A DNA stretch of 28,477 bases from Alphaproteobacteria bacterium (lineage in GTDB: Bacteria > Pseudomonadota > Alphaproteobacteria > Micavibrionales > Micavibrionaceae). The stretch spans positions 1 through 28,477 of the forward strand of contig JAUILO010000006.1 in assembly GCA_030432775.1 (NCBI GenBank). Reading direction: 5' to 3'. The translations under genes were made by a program, and so were the position numbers. Positions 7,010-14,256 of this stretch are shown in pieces. The stretch's first letter is position 1. The number at the start of each line of letters is the position of its first letter. The notes beneath the pieces were generated by a model that searched no databases, was not told where the DNA came from, and saw nothing but the letters and a program-made list of their open reading frames with translations.

Positions 7010-7765
7010 ATGAACCCATTAAAAAATCACGCATTTTTAGAAAAGCATTCATTGGTTTTGTTGATTGCCATTGTGGTGACTGTTCTTATTGGCGGTATTA
7101 TAGAGATTATTCCACTATTCAGACAGGAAACCGTGATTGAAAAAGTCGAAGGTGTGCGTCCTTATACGCCGCTGGAGCTAGCCGGCTATAATATTTATAT
7201 CCGTGAGGGATGTTATAATTGTCACTCCCAGCAAATTCGTCCGTTACGTGATGAGGTCGCGCGTTACGGTCATTATTCATTGGCTGCTGAGAGCATGTAT
7301 GATCATCCGTTCCAGTGGGGGTCAAAACGAACAGGCCCTGATCTTGCCCGTGTCGGCGCGAAATATTCTGATGAATGGCATGTGGCGCATTTGGTTAATC
7401 CACGCTCTGTTGTGCCGGGATCTATTATGCCGACCTATGGGTTTTTATTAAAGAACTCTGCCAAATTATATGATTTGGAAGATCATTTGAAAGCCCAGAA
7501 GACACTCGGCGTTCCCTATAGTGATGAGATGGCTGTATGGGCGGTGAAAGATGCCAAAGTGCAAGCTACTGATTTGGATCGTATTGATAGTGACGGCATC
7601 ATCAGCCGTTACGGCGAGAACGTGAATATTCGCGATTTTGATGGTAACCCGAAATTTATTTCCGAGATGGATGCCTTGATTGCCTATCTGCAAGTGCTGG
7701 GGACTATGGTTGATTTTGAAGTAACAAAGGGCATCAATCTTGATCAAGAGGAGAGCGAAGAATGA
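7010..7765 (+). CDS. ccoO: Cytochrome c oxidase, cbb3-type, subunit II (monoheme)
   Basis: 251 aa. One N-terminal membrane anchor (residues 14-36), then a periplasmic monoheme cytochrome c domain with CYNCHSQQIRP: Cys68, Cys71 and His72 bind heme, and Met140 in VVPGSIMPTYGF is the likely sixth ligand. It passes electrons from CcoP to CcoN. Length is normal for the family. AAGGAG lies before the ATG, 12 bases after ccoN. The stop overlaps the ccoQ start (ATGA), suggesting coupled translation. Confidence 0.97.
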   Translation: MNPLKNHAFLEKHSLVLLIAIVVTVLIGGIIEIIPLFRQETVIEKVEGVRPYTPLELAGYNIYIREGCYNCHSQQIRPLRDEVARYGHYSLAAESMYDHPFQWGSKRTGPDLARVGAKYSDEWHVAHLVNPRSVVPGSIMPTYGFLLKNSAKLYDLEDHLKAQKTLGVPYSDEMAVWAVKDAKVQATDLDRIDSDGIISRYGENVNIRDFDGNPKFISEMDALIAYLQVLGTMVDFEVTKGINLDQEESEE

Positions 7766-7917
7766 TGTCTTTTATATCCGGTAATGCCGGTTTAATTGGA
7801 TTATTGATGTTTTTTGCATTCTTTATGCTGATTTTGCTCTGGGTTTATTTGCCCGGAACCAAAAGCAAGTTTGCAGAGCATGGACAGATACCGCTAAGGG
7901 AAGCAGAAGATGAGTGA
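7762..7917 (+). CDS. ccoQ: CcoQ, small cbb3 oxidase subunit
   Basis: 51 aa, starting MMSFISGNAG, with one membrane segment (LIGLLMFFAFFMLILLWVYL, residues 11-30) followed by PGTKSKFAEH and an acidic tail. CcoQ stabilises the link between CcoP and the core oxidase. The LLWVYLPGTKSKFAEHGQIPL pattern after the helix is the usual CcoQ signature. The ATG overlaps the ccoO stop by 4 bases, and the TGA at 7915-7917 overlaps the ccoP start by 8 bases. Confidence 0.93.
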   Translation: MMSFISGNAGLIGLLMFFAFFMLILLWVYLPGTKSKFAEHGQIPLREAEDE

Positions 7918-8980
7918 GAATAACGAACATAATACAGAAAAAGAAATTGATAAGCTAACCGGCGTTGAAACGACGGGGCACGAGTGGGATGGCTTGAAAG
8001 AGCTAAATAATCCGTTGCCTAGATGGTGGCTTTGGGTCTTTTATGCGTGTTGTTTATGGGCATTTGGGTATTTCATTGTATATCCGGCATGGCCTGTGAT
8101 TGGCGGCGCAACCAAAGGAACATCCGGTTATACGCAGTATAAAGAATTGCGCGCTAGTCAGGACGAGATTATTAAACTTCAGCGCGAATATCTGGATCGT
8201 TTTGAAAAAGCGTCTTTTGAAGAAATTTTGCAAGATCCGGCCTTATATGCCTTTGCCAATGCCGGTGGTGCATCTGCGTTCAAAGATAATTGTGCAACCT
8301 GTCATGGTACGGGCGCGCAAGGTGGCCTTGGTTATCCGAACCTGAATGATGATGACTGGCTATGGGGCGGTCATGTTGATGAAATCTACACAACTATTTT
8401 GCACGGTATTCGTTCAGGCGATATTGATGGTCACGTATCCCAAATGCCTGCATTTGGTAAAGAGAAGATACTGACAAGCCATGAAATTAACGAAGTTGTT
8501 GATTACGTATTGGCGCTTTCCGGTAATGACCATAAGGGTAGTAATGACCACAAGGGTAGCGACGATATATCAATGATGCCCGGCCAAAAAACCTTCAAGC
8601 AAAACTGTGCGTCATGTCATGGTGCGGATGGCAAAGGTGATAAACAATTCGGCGCACCGAATCTGACTGATGCTATCTGGCTTTATGGCGGTGATCATCA
8701 TGATGTCTATAAAACGGTATATAATGCAAGATCAGGCGTTATGCCGGCCTGGAAGACCAGGCTTGATGATAATACAATCAGACAGCTTACTGTGTATCTT
8801 CATGAGCTTGGCGGCGGTCAGGTTGACGAGATAGAAACAGATCACGCTATGGAAGGTGATGTTGCTATCCCGTCTGTGGAAGAAGCCGCAGAGATGGTAG
8901 CAGAGACGGTAATCGATGCGGTAGAGCCTCAAACAGTGGAAGAGGATATTCCAGTAGAGGAGATAGGTGATGAGCAGTGA
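7910..8980 (+). CDS. ccoP: Cytochrome c oxidase, cbb3-type, subunit III (diheme)
   Basis: 356 aa. An N-terminal membrane anchor (about 39-64) with the PLPRWWLWVFY entry typical of CcoP, then two periplasmic cytochrome c domains: CATCHGTG (Cys128, Cys131, His132) and CASCHGADG (Cys233, Cys236, His237), with likely Met ligands in VSQMPAFG (Met179) and SGVMPAWK (Met278). It accepts electrons from soluble c-type cytochromes. Oddities: two NDHKGS units in tandem between the heme domains (residues 206-217), and an acidic tail of about 50 residues (305-356) beyond the normal end, which makes it longer than the usual roughly 300 aa. Overlaps ccoQ and ccoG. Confidence 0.96.
   Translation: MSENNEHNTEKEIDKLTGVETTGHEWDGLKELNNPLPRWWLWVFYACCLWAFGYFIVYPAWPVIGGATKGTSGYTQYKELRASQDEIIKLQREYLDRFEKASFEEILQDPALYAFANAGGASAFKDNCATCHGTGAQGGLGYPNLNDDDWLWGGHVDEIYTTILHGIRSGDIDGHVSQMPAFGKEKILTSHEINEVVDYVLALSGNDHKGSNDHKGSDDISMMPGQKTFKQNCASCHGADGKGDKQFGAPNLTDAIWLYGGDHHDVYKTVYNARSGVMPAWKTRLDDNTIRQLTVYLHELGGGQVDEIETDHAMEGDVAIPSVEEAAEMVAETVIDAVEPQTVEEDIPVEEIGDEQ
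8525..8560 (+). repeat. 18-bp tandem duplication inside ccoP
   Basis: Two 18-base units encode NDHKGS twice, differing at two third-codon positions. They lie in the linker between the two cytochrome c domains. Confidence 0.85.
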
Positions 8981-10385
8981 TGCTCAGGATTTAAAACTCT
9001 TTGAAAAACAAAAACGCATTTACCCCAAACGGGTAAAGGGCAGGTATCGCAATTTGAAATGGATTGCGATGATTGTCTGTCTGAGTATTTATTATCTTGT
9101 TCCGTTTATACGTTGGGATCGAGGCCCTAATGCCCCGGATCAGGCAATCTTGATTGATCTTGTGCGTGGCCGTGCTTATTGGTTCTGGTTCGAAATATGG
9201 CCGCAGGAAGTTTATATTCTAACGGGCATCTTGATATGTGCGGCGGTGGGGTTATTTTTTGTCACAAGTTTATTTGGCCGTGTGTGGTGTGGTTATCTAT
9301 GTTTCCAGACTGTCTGGACTGATTTGTTTGTCTGGGTTGAACGGATTATTCAGGGTGACCGGACAAAGCGTAAGAAGTTACGCGAAGGACCATGGACGTT
9401 TGAAAAATTATACAAACTCGTAATTACTCATTTTATCTGGCTGGTTATTGCATGGTGTACGGCAGGTTCGTTTGTGCTGTATTTCAATGATGCGCCGACT
9501 TTAGTTCATAGCTTTTTGATGCTGGATGTATCGCCTGTGGTTCTTGGTTTTGTAGGCGGTTTGACCTTTATGACCTATATGATGGCCGGTTTCGCAAGGG
9601 AACAGGTTTGTACCTTTATGTGCCCCTATGCGCGTTTCCAATCGGCGATGTTTGATAAGGATACGCTTATTATTAGTTATGACGTCGATCGCGGCGAACC
9701 GCGCGGTAAACATAAAAAAGGCGCGGATTGGACGGATCTGGGGGATTGTATTGATTGTACGGCTTGTGTGCAGGTATGCCCGACCGGTATTGATATTCGC
9801 GAAGGTTTACAGATGGAATGTATTGCCTGTGGGTTATGTGCTGATGCGTGTGATGAAATTATGGACAAGGTTGGTCTTGAACGCGGTTTAATTGGTTATA
9901 ATACCGAAGCCAGAATGGATGCAGCCAGACAAGGGCGGTCTGAGCCTTTCCATATATGGCGTCCGCGTACGTTTTATTATGCAAGCGTGCTGTGTCTTAT
10001 TGGCGGCTTGATGTTACATACATTATTGACCAGATCACCTTTGGAAATTGCTGTTCTACATGACCGTAATCCGCTTTTTGTACAATTGTCTGATGGTGAT
10101 ATCCGGAATGCTTATAGTATGAAGGTGCTGAATAAAACTCATGAACACCGCCATTATAAATTATCGGTAGATGGTCTTGATCATTCCGATATTCAGATCA
10201 AGACAGCCGGACAGACAACCAAAGAAGATATTTATGTCGAGGCGGATAGCGTAAAACAATATAGATTATTGGTGCGCTCATCCTTGCCCAAGCAAGAGCC
10301 AAGAGAGATTAAGTTTAAATTGACCGATATCGAGACCGGTTATGAGGCAAGCAATACGACTATGTTTATAAGTCAGCACCCTTAA
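8970..10385 (+). CDS. ccoG: CcoG/FixG-type polyferredoxin, cbb3 oxidase assembly
   Basis: 471 aa from ATG 8970 (a GTG at 8967 is also possible). About five membrane segments. Seen: RVWCGYLCFQTVWTDLF and EQVCTFMCPYARFQ, the conserved membrane Cys pairs; two 4Fe-4S motifs CIDCTACVQVCP and CIACGLCADACD; and a C-terminal periplasmic immunoglobulin-like domain (about 360-471). CcoG proteins act in copper delivery to cbb3 oxidase, probably by reducing Cu(II). The ORF starts inside the end of ccoP, with GAGGAGATAGG as ribosome binding site. Its stop is part of a perfect 25-base inverted repeat. Confidence 0.95.
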   Translation: MSSDAQDLKLFEKQKRIYPKRVKGRYRNLKWIAMIVCLSIYYLVPFIRWDRGPNAPDQAILIDLVRGRAYWFWFEIWPQEVYILTGILICAAVGLFFVTSLFGRVWCGYLCFQTVWTDLFVWVERIIQGDRTKRKKLREGPWTFEKLYKLVITHFIWLVIAWCTAGSFVLYFNDAPTLVHSFLMLDVSPVVLGFVGGLTFMTYMMAGFAREQVCTFMCPYARFQSAMFDKDTLIISYDVDRGEPRGKHKKGADWTDLGDCIDCTACVQVCPTGIDIREGLQMECIACGLCADACDEIMDKVGLERGLIGYNTEARMDAARQGRSEPFHIWRPRTFYYASVLCLIGGLMLHTLLTRSPLEIAVLHDRNPLFVQLSDGDIRNAYSMKVLNKTHEHRHYKLSVDGLDHSDIQIKTAGQTTKEDIYVEADSVKQYRLLVRSSLPKQEPREIKFKLTDIETGYEASNTTMFISQHP

Positions 10386-10406
10386 TCTATTCTAAGAATA
10401 GATTAA
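10382..10406 (+). repeat. Perfect inverted repeat between ccoG and ccoH
   Basis: Arms TTAATCTATTCT and AGAATAGATTAA lie on either side of a single A (10394). The left arm includes the ccoG stop codon. It is AT-rich and lacks a following T-run, so it is not a standard terminator. It could be a protein-binding site or an RNA hairpin that sets transcript stability between the two halves of the operon. Confidence 0.7.
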
Positions 10407-10421
10407 GACAAAGGACGGATG

Positions 10422-10913
10422 ATGAATAACGAACAGGCAAAACAAGAGAGCCGGAAGACAGGACAGGCGGTACTTTTATCGCTGGTTTTGTTCTTTGCCG
10501 TGTTTTGCAGTGTTGATGCGTTTTTTGTATATAAGGCCCTGACGACTCATACTGGCGTTATATCCGAGCATGCCTATGAAGAAGGGCTCGCTTATAATCA
10601 ATATATCGAGCAGGCGCGTGAACAAGATCAACTCTATACAGTGATAAGCTATGATGATGGCACGGTCAGTTTACAGGTTCGTGATCATGGCAAACAGCCA
10701 CTTGATGATGCAAAAGCATCACTGTCTTTTGTTCGCCCTGTTCATGGGCATTATGATTTTTCGGTCGATCTTGTAAATAGTGGCGCTGGACTTTATACCA
10801 GTCGGGTCGATATGCCTTTAAAAGGACTATGGAGCGCAAAGGTCAATATAGAATGGCAAAAAGAACAGCAGCACAAAATATACCAGACACAGCTGGACTT
10901 GATTGTCCGGTAG
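10422..10913 (+). CDS. ccoH: FixH/CcoH family protein, cbb3 oxidase assembly
   Basis: About 163 aa. Single N-terminal membrane segment (about 14-38, VLLSLVLFFAVFCSVDAFFVYKAL), then a periplasmic domain with the family pattern of TTHTGVISEHAYEEGLAYNQYIEQAREQ and PLKGLWSAKVNIEW. FixH/CcoH works with CcoGIS in maturing the oxidase and associates with CcoN/CcoP. An ATG at 10419 is in frame but too close to AAGGA (10411-10415); the ATG at 10422 is better spaced. The 3' end overlaps the start of ccoI by up to 85 bases. Confidence 0.9.
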   Translation: MNNEQAKQESRKTGQAVLLSLVLFFAVFCSVDAFFVYKALTTHTGVISEHAYEEGLAYNQYIEQAREQDQLYTVISYDDGTVSLQVRDHGKQPLDDAKASLSFVRPVHGHYDFSVDLVNSGAGLYTSRVDMPLKGLWSAKVNIEWQKEQQHKIYQTQLDLIVR

Positions 10914-13210
10914 CTGCGCAGTGTGTTGACGGCCAAGCATCAGATGCACAGACATTTGATGCCGGGATGCATGATGCTCAAGGGTTGTCGCATGGCGGGC
11001 AACTGGGTTATGAAGGGCTGGTACGAACAAGTGAAGATGGCATGCAAACTCTGTCTCTTCATGTTGAGGGTGTGCATTGTGCTGCCTGTATTCAGAAAAT
11101 AGAATCTGCGGCTTATAAGTATTCTTGTGTTAGGAAGGCGCGTCTGAATTTTTCAACCGGACGTGTCCAGATTTTATGGGATGGGGCAGTTGCGCTGGCC
11201 AATGATTTTGTACGCGATATTGAAAAGCAAGGCTATCACGTGACGCCGTTTAATCCGGATATGGATGATACGCTGGATCAGAAGACGAGCCGGCATTTAT
11301 TATTGTGCCTTGGTGTATGTGGGTTTGCGCTTGGTAATATTATGTTGTTATCCGTGGGGCTTTGGGTTAGCAACGAAGAAACAATGGGCGTTGCCACGCG
11401 TGATTTTATGCACTGGGTATCGGCATTGATCGCGATCCCGACAATTTTATTCTCTGGCCGTCCGTTCTTTGGTTCGGCGTTTTCGGCCTTGCGTCGCGGG
11501 CGTACAAATATGGATGTTCCGATTTCGATTGCGCTCAGTCTTGCAACGGCGATGAGCTTGTATGAAACGGTACAAAGCGGTGAATATATCTATTTTGATT
11601 CAGCCGTGATGTTGATGTTTTTCTTGTTGGTTGGCCGGTATCTGGATTTTAACACCAGACGCACTGTGAAACAGGACGCCGGTGAGCTGATGCAGGGAAT
11701 GAATAAATTTGCCACCGTGCTGGATGGGGCGAAGACATCGCGCATTCTGACCCGTGATTTAAAAGCGGATATGATTGTGTTGGTGGCAGCCGGTGAGCGC
11801 GTTCCGGTCGATGGGATTGTGATTGAAGGTCAAAGTGACGCTGATGTGTCGCTTATTACCGGCGAGACAATTCCTTTGGCGGTGCGTGCGGCAGATTATC
11901 TTTATACGGGATCTGTTAATCTATCAGCGCCCATCAAAATCAGGGTTTGTAAGGCCGGTGAGGATTCGTTGTTATCGGATATTATCCGCTTAATGGAACA
12001 AGCCCAGCAAGGTCAGGCCAAATATGTACGTATAGCCGATCGTGCAGCGAGACTTTACACACCTGTTGTGCATGTTTTGGCAATATGCGCGTTTATTTTA
12101 TGGTGGGGCATTCTTGGTTCTGCGTGGCAGGATGCGCTTATGATTAGCGTGAGTGTTTTGATTATTACTTGTCCTTGTGCGCTCGGTCTGGCTGTACCTG
12201 TGGTGCAGGTACTTGCATCGGGCATATTATTCAGGCGCGGCATTATGGTTAAATCCGGTGATGCGCTGGAGAAATTATCGGCGATTGATACGGTAATACT
12301 GGATAAAACAGGAACGCTTACAACCGGGCATGCCGTTTTGAAAGGCGTGTATGATCCGGAAATTATGCGCCTTGCCGCTTCGCTGGCCAGTCATAGTAAA
12401 CACCCGTTATCAGTTACCTTAGCTGAGGCGAGTGATGTGGATCTATTTGAAATTAAGGATATACGCGATTATCCGGGACAGGGTATAGAAGGTGTCTTTG
12501 AAGGCAAGCGCATTCGTATCGGTAGCCGTGTGTGGTGCGGCGATGATAATGCCGGAGGCATGGCGCATGATCAAAATGCATCCCATCAAAACGCTCCTGA
12601 TCATAACGGAGCTGATCATAACGGACCGGAATTGTGGTTTTCCGGTGAAGGGTATAAGTCGGTACAGTTCCGTTTTAGTGACCAGGTTCGCGGGGATGCT
12701 GCCCAAATCGTGCAAGCGTTGAAACAGGCGGGGCTGGATGTGATATTACTGTCTGGTGATCGAATGCAGGTTGTAAGTGATGCCGCGGCGCAGGCTGGCA
12801 TCGATAAATTTGTTGGCGAATGCTCACCCGTTGGAAAACATGATTATTTACGCCGTTTGCAAAGTGAGGGGCGTAAGGTTTTGATGGCCGGAGACGGGCT
12901 GAATGATGCGGCTATATTAAGCGCGGCGGATATATCCATGGCCCCTGGAACAGCTATTGATCTGGCACAGAACACAGCAGATATCGTTTTTATGGGGCAG
13001 AATCTGTCGCCGGTTTTAAATGTCTATAAGGTTGCAAGGAAAACACAAAAATTGGTGCGTCAGAATTTCTTGCTGGCTGTATTCTATAATATCATTGCTG
13101 TGCCGCTGGCGTTTTCCGGTGTCGTTACACCGATGATCGCCGCCATTTCCATGTCGTGCTCGTCTTTGGTTGTGATTTTGAATTCATTACGCATGAGAGT
13201 TACATTATGA
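10829..13210 (+). CDS. ccoI: CcoI/FixI P1B-type ATPase, copper transport for cbb3 oxidase
   Basis: Up to 793 aa. Heavy-metal-associated domain with GVHCAACIQKIE (Cys84, Cys87), eight membrane segments, actuator TGET, the metal-path CPC (448-450, ITCPCALGLAVP), phosphorylation DKTGTLT (Asp492), SHSKHPLSV (HP motif) and GDGLNDAA (about 688). This is the CopA2/FixI type that exports Cu to the periplasm for cbb3 assembly. Oddity: the nucleotide-binding domain carries four 5-residue repeats rich in His, Asn and Asp (579-598). The N-terminal 60 residues before the metal domain are poorly conserved and hold a DCPVAAQC motif. The start is uncertain: ATG 10829 has AAAGGA only 2 bases upstream, while ATG 10853 (MAKRTAAQ) has AAAGG 10 bases upstream. 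The stop overlaps ccoS (ATGA). Confidence 0.95.
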   Translation: MERKGQYRMAKRTAAQNIPDTAGLDCPVAAQCVDGQASDAQTFDAGMHDAQGLSHGGQLGYEGLVRTSEDGMQTLSLHVEGVHCAACIQKIESAAYKYSCVRKARLNFSTGRVQILWDGAVALANDFVRDIEKQGYHVTPFNPDMDDTLDQKTSRHLLLCLGVCGFALGNIMLLSVGLWVSNEETMGVATRDFMHWVSALIAIPTILFSGRPFFGSAFSALRRGRTNMDVPISIALSLATAMSLYETVQSGEYIYFDSAVMLMFFLLVGRYLDFNTRRTVKQDAGELMQGMNKFATVLDGAKTSRILTRDLKADMIVLVAAGERVPVDGIVIEGQSDADVSLITGETIPLAVRAADYLYTGSVNLSAPIKIRVCKAGEDSLLSDIIRLMEQAQQGQAKYVRIADRAARLYTPVVHVLAICAFILWWGILGSAWQDALMISVSVLIITCPCALGLAVPVVQVLASGILFRRGIMVKSGDALEKLSAIDTVILDKTGTLTTGHAVLKGVYDPEIMRLAASLASHSKHPLSVTLAEASDVDLFEIKDIRDYPGQGIEGVFEGKRIRIGSRVWCGDDNAGGMAHDQNASHQNAPDHNGADHNGPELWFSGEGYKSVQFRFSDQVRGDAAQIVQALKQAGLDVILLSGDRMQVVSDAAAQAGIDKFVGECSPVGKHDYLRRLQSEGRKVLMAGDGLNDAAILSAADISMAPGTAIDLAQNTADIVFMGQNLSPVLNVYKVARKTQKLVRQNFLLAVFYNIIAVPLAFSGVVTPMIAAISMSCSSLVVILNSLRMRVTL
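12563..12622 (+). repeat. 15-bp tandem repeat inside ccoI (four units)
   Basis: Four 15-base units encode AHDQN, ASHQN, APDHN and GADHN. The last two are nearly identical in DNA (GATCATAACGGA occurs twice, 15 bases apart), and the first two are diverged, which suggests stepwise duplication. In frame, so the protein is kept intact. Confidence 0.85.
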
Positions 13211-13365
13211 ATATTTTGGTTTTTTTGATACCTGTTGCATTGCTTTTGGGCCTTGCTGGTCTGGGATCGTTCGTTTGGTGCCTTAAAACGGGGCAATATG
13301 ATGATCTTGATGGTGCGGCGAACCGAATTTTGCTCGATGATGATGAAGAAACAACAGATAATTGA
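13207..13365 (+). CDS. ccoS: CcoS/FixS, cbb3 oxidase maturation protein
   Basis: 52 aa, starting MNILVFLIPVALLLGLAGL, one membrane segment (3-24), then FVWCLKTGQYDDLDGAANRILLDDD, the hallmark GQ(Y/F)DDLDGxAxRILxDD of CcoS. It is needed for cofactor insertion into the oxidase. The start is ATG 13207, overlapping the ccoI stop by 4 bases; the open frame reaches upstream inside ccoI but that part is not used. Its stop codon overlaps an FNR-type box. Confidence 0.95.
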   Translation: MNILVFLIPVALLLGLAGLGSFVWCLKTGQYDDLDGAANRILLDDDEETTDN

Positions 13366-13375
13366 TTTTTGTCAA
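13362..13375 (+). promoter_or_regulatory. FNR/FixK-type box upstream of ompW, overlapping the ccoS stop
   Basis: TTGAT-TTTT-GTCAA, with the ccoS TGA inside the left half. The centre is 13368.5. An extended -10-like element (TG at 13396-13397, TATCTT at 13399-13404) starts 30.5 bp from the centre, giving RNA near 13410-13411, about 36 bases before the ompW ATG. Class II activator geometry. Confidence 0.75.
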
Positions 13376-13446
13376 TTACGCTTGTCTTCGAATTTTGCTA
13401 TCTTCTTCCCAAGAGTTCATAACGCGACAAGGAAGAGGAATATAAA

Positions 13447-14085
13447 ATGTCTAAATCGCTACTAAAACTTGCTTTGCTGTCTTCAGTGGCGTTGACCACA
13501 TGGGGCGCACAGGCACAAGCTCAAGACGGCACAGACTGGCTTGCCAAAGAACGTTTTCAGGTGCGTGTACGCGCGATTGGTGTTCTTGCCGATGGTGATG
13601 GCCATGTTGATGGTACTGCGCTTGATACAGATGTTGGTGATGCGATCACACCCGAGGTCGATCTGACATATTTTTTCACAAAGAATATTGCTGCCGAGCT
13701 TATCGCAGCAACAGCACAGCATGAAGTATCTGCCGGTAGTAATGATCTTGGTGAAACATGGATCTTGCCTCCGACACTAACATTGCAATACCACTTTACG
13801 CCAGATCAAGCTTTCAGTCCTTATGTCGGCGCTGGTGTGAACTACTCACTATTTTATGGTGAAGATTCAGGAACAGGGTTTACTGACCTGAACGTAGATA
13901 ACGGTTTTGGTTTGGCTGTTCAGGCTGGTTTTGATTATTGGCTTAATGATCACTGGGGTATTAACGTCGATGCGAAATATATCGATCTGAATGTTGATGC
14001 ATCTGTGAATGATGGTGGATTAATCGCACATGATGTCGATATTGATCCATTCATTATCGGTGCCGGTGTATCTTACCGATTCTAA
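13447..14085 (+). CDS. ompW: OmpW family outer-membrane protein
   Basis: 212 aa, the same size as E. coli OmpW. Signal peptide residues 1-25 (KSLLKLALLSSVALTTWGAQAQA). The mature part is an eight-strand barrel pattern: FQVRVRAIGVLADGDG, the ITPEVDLTYFFTKNIAAELIA strand pair, LPPTLTLQYHF, FSPYVGAGVNYSLFY, GLAVQAGFDYWLNDHWGINVDAKYIDL, and a C-terminal GVSYRF ending in Phe as outer-membrane proteins do. OmpW forms a small barrel with a hydrophobic channel. In enterobacteria ompW is linked to FNR and oxygen supply, which fits the FNR-type box upstream. Strong AGGAAGAGGA ribosome binding site, and a clear terminator follows. Confidence 0.92.
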   Translation: MSKSLLKLALLSSVALTTWGAQAQAQDGTDWLAKERFQVRVRAIGVLADGDGHVDGTALDTDVGDAITPEVDLTYFFTKNIAAELIAATAQHEVSAGSNDLGETWILPPTLTLQYHFTPDQAFSPYVGAGVNYSLFYGEDSGTGFTDLNVDNGFGLAVQAGFDYWLNDHWGINVDAKYIDLNVDASVNDGGLIAHDVDIDPFIIGAGVSYRF

Positions 14086-14167
14086 TCAGAATAAGTAATT
14101 ACTTTGTGTAACGACTAAGCGTAACAACTGCCAGAGTAATACTAGGCTTTTATGAATCTCATAAGAG

Positions 14168-14206
14168 AGTCAGCAAGGGTTATACACTCCCCTTGCTGGC
14201 TTTTTA
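14168..14206 (+). terminator. Intrinsic terminator after ompW
   Basis: AGTCAGCAAGGG (14168-14179) pairs with CCCTTGCTGGCT (14190-14201), 12 bp with one G-U pair and a 10-nt loop, followed by TTTTT (14201-14205). Confidence 0.9.
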
Positions 14207-14256
14207 TTCTGTCACTGTTATAAGATTACTTATTGACCTGAATGTGCAAATGAGAT

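Noticed and set aside
14093..14104. 12-bp palindrome AAGTAATTACTT just after ompW
   Set aside because: Short, AT-rich and without recurrence; the real terminator lies further downstream.
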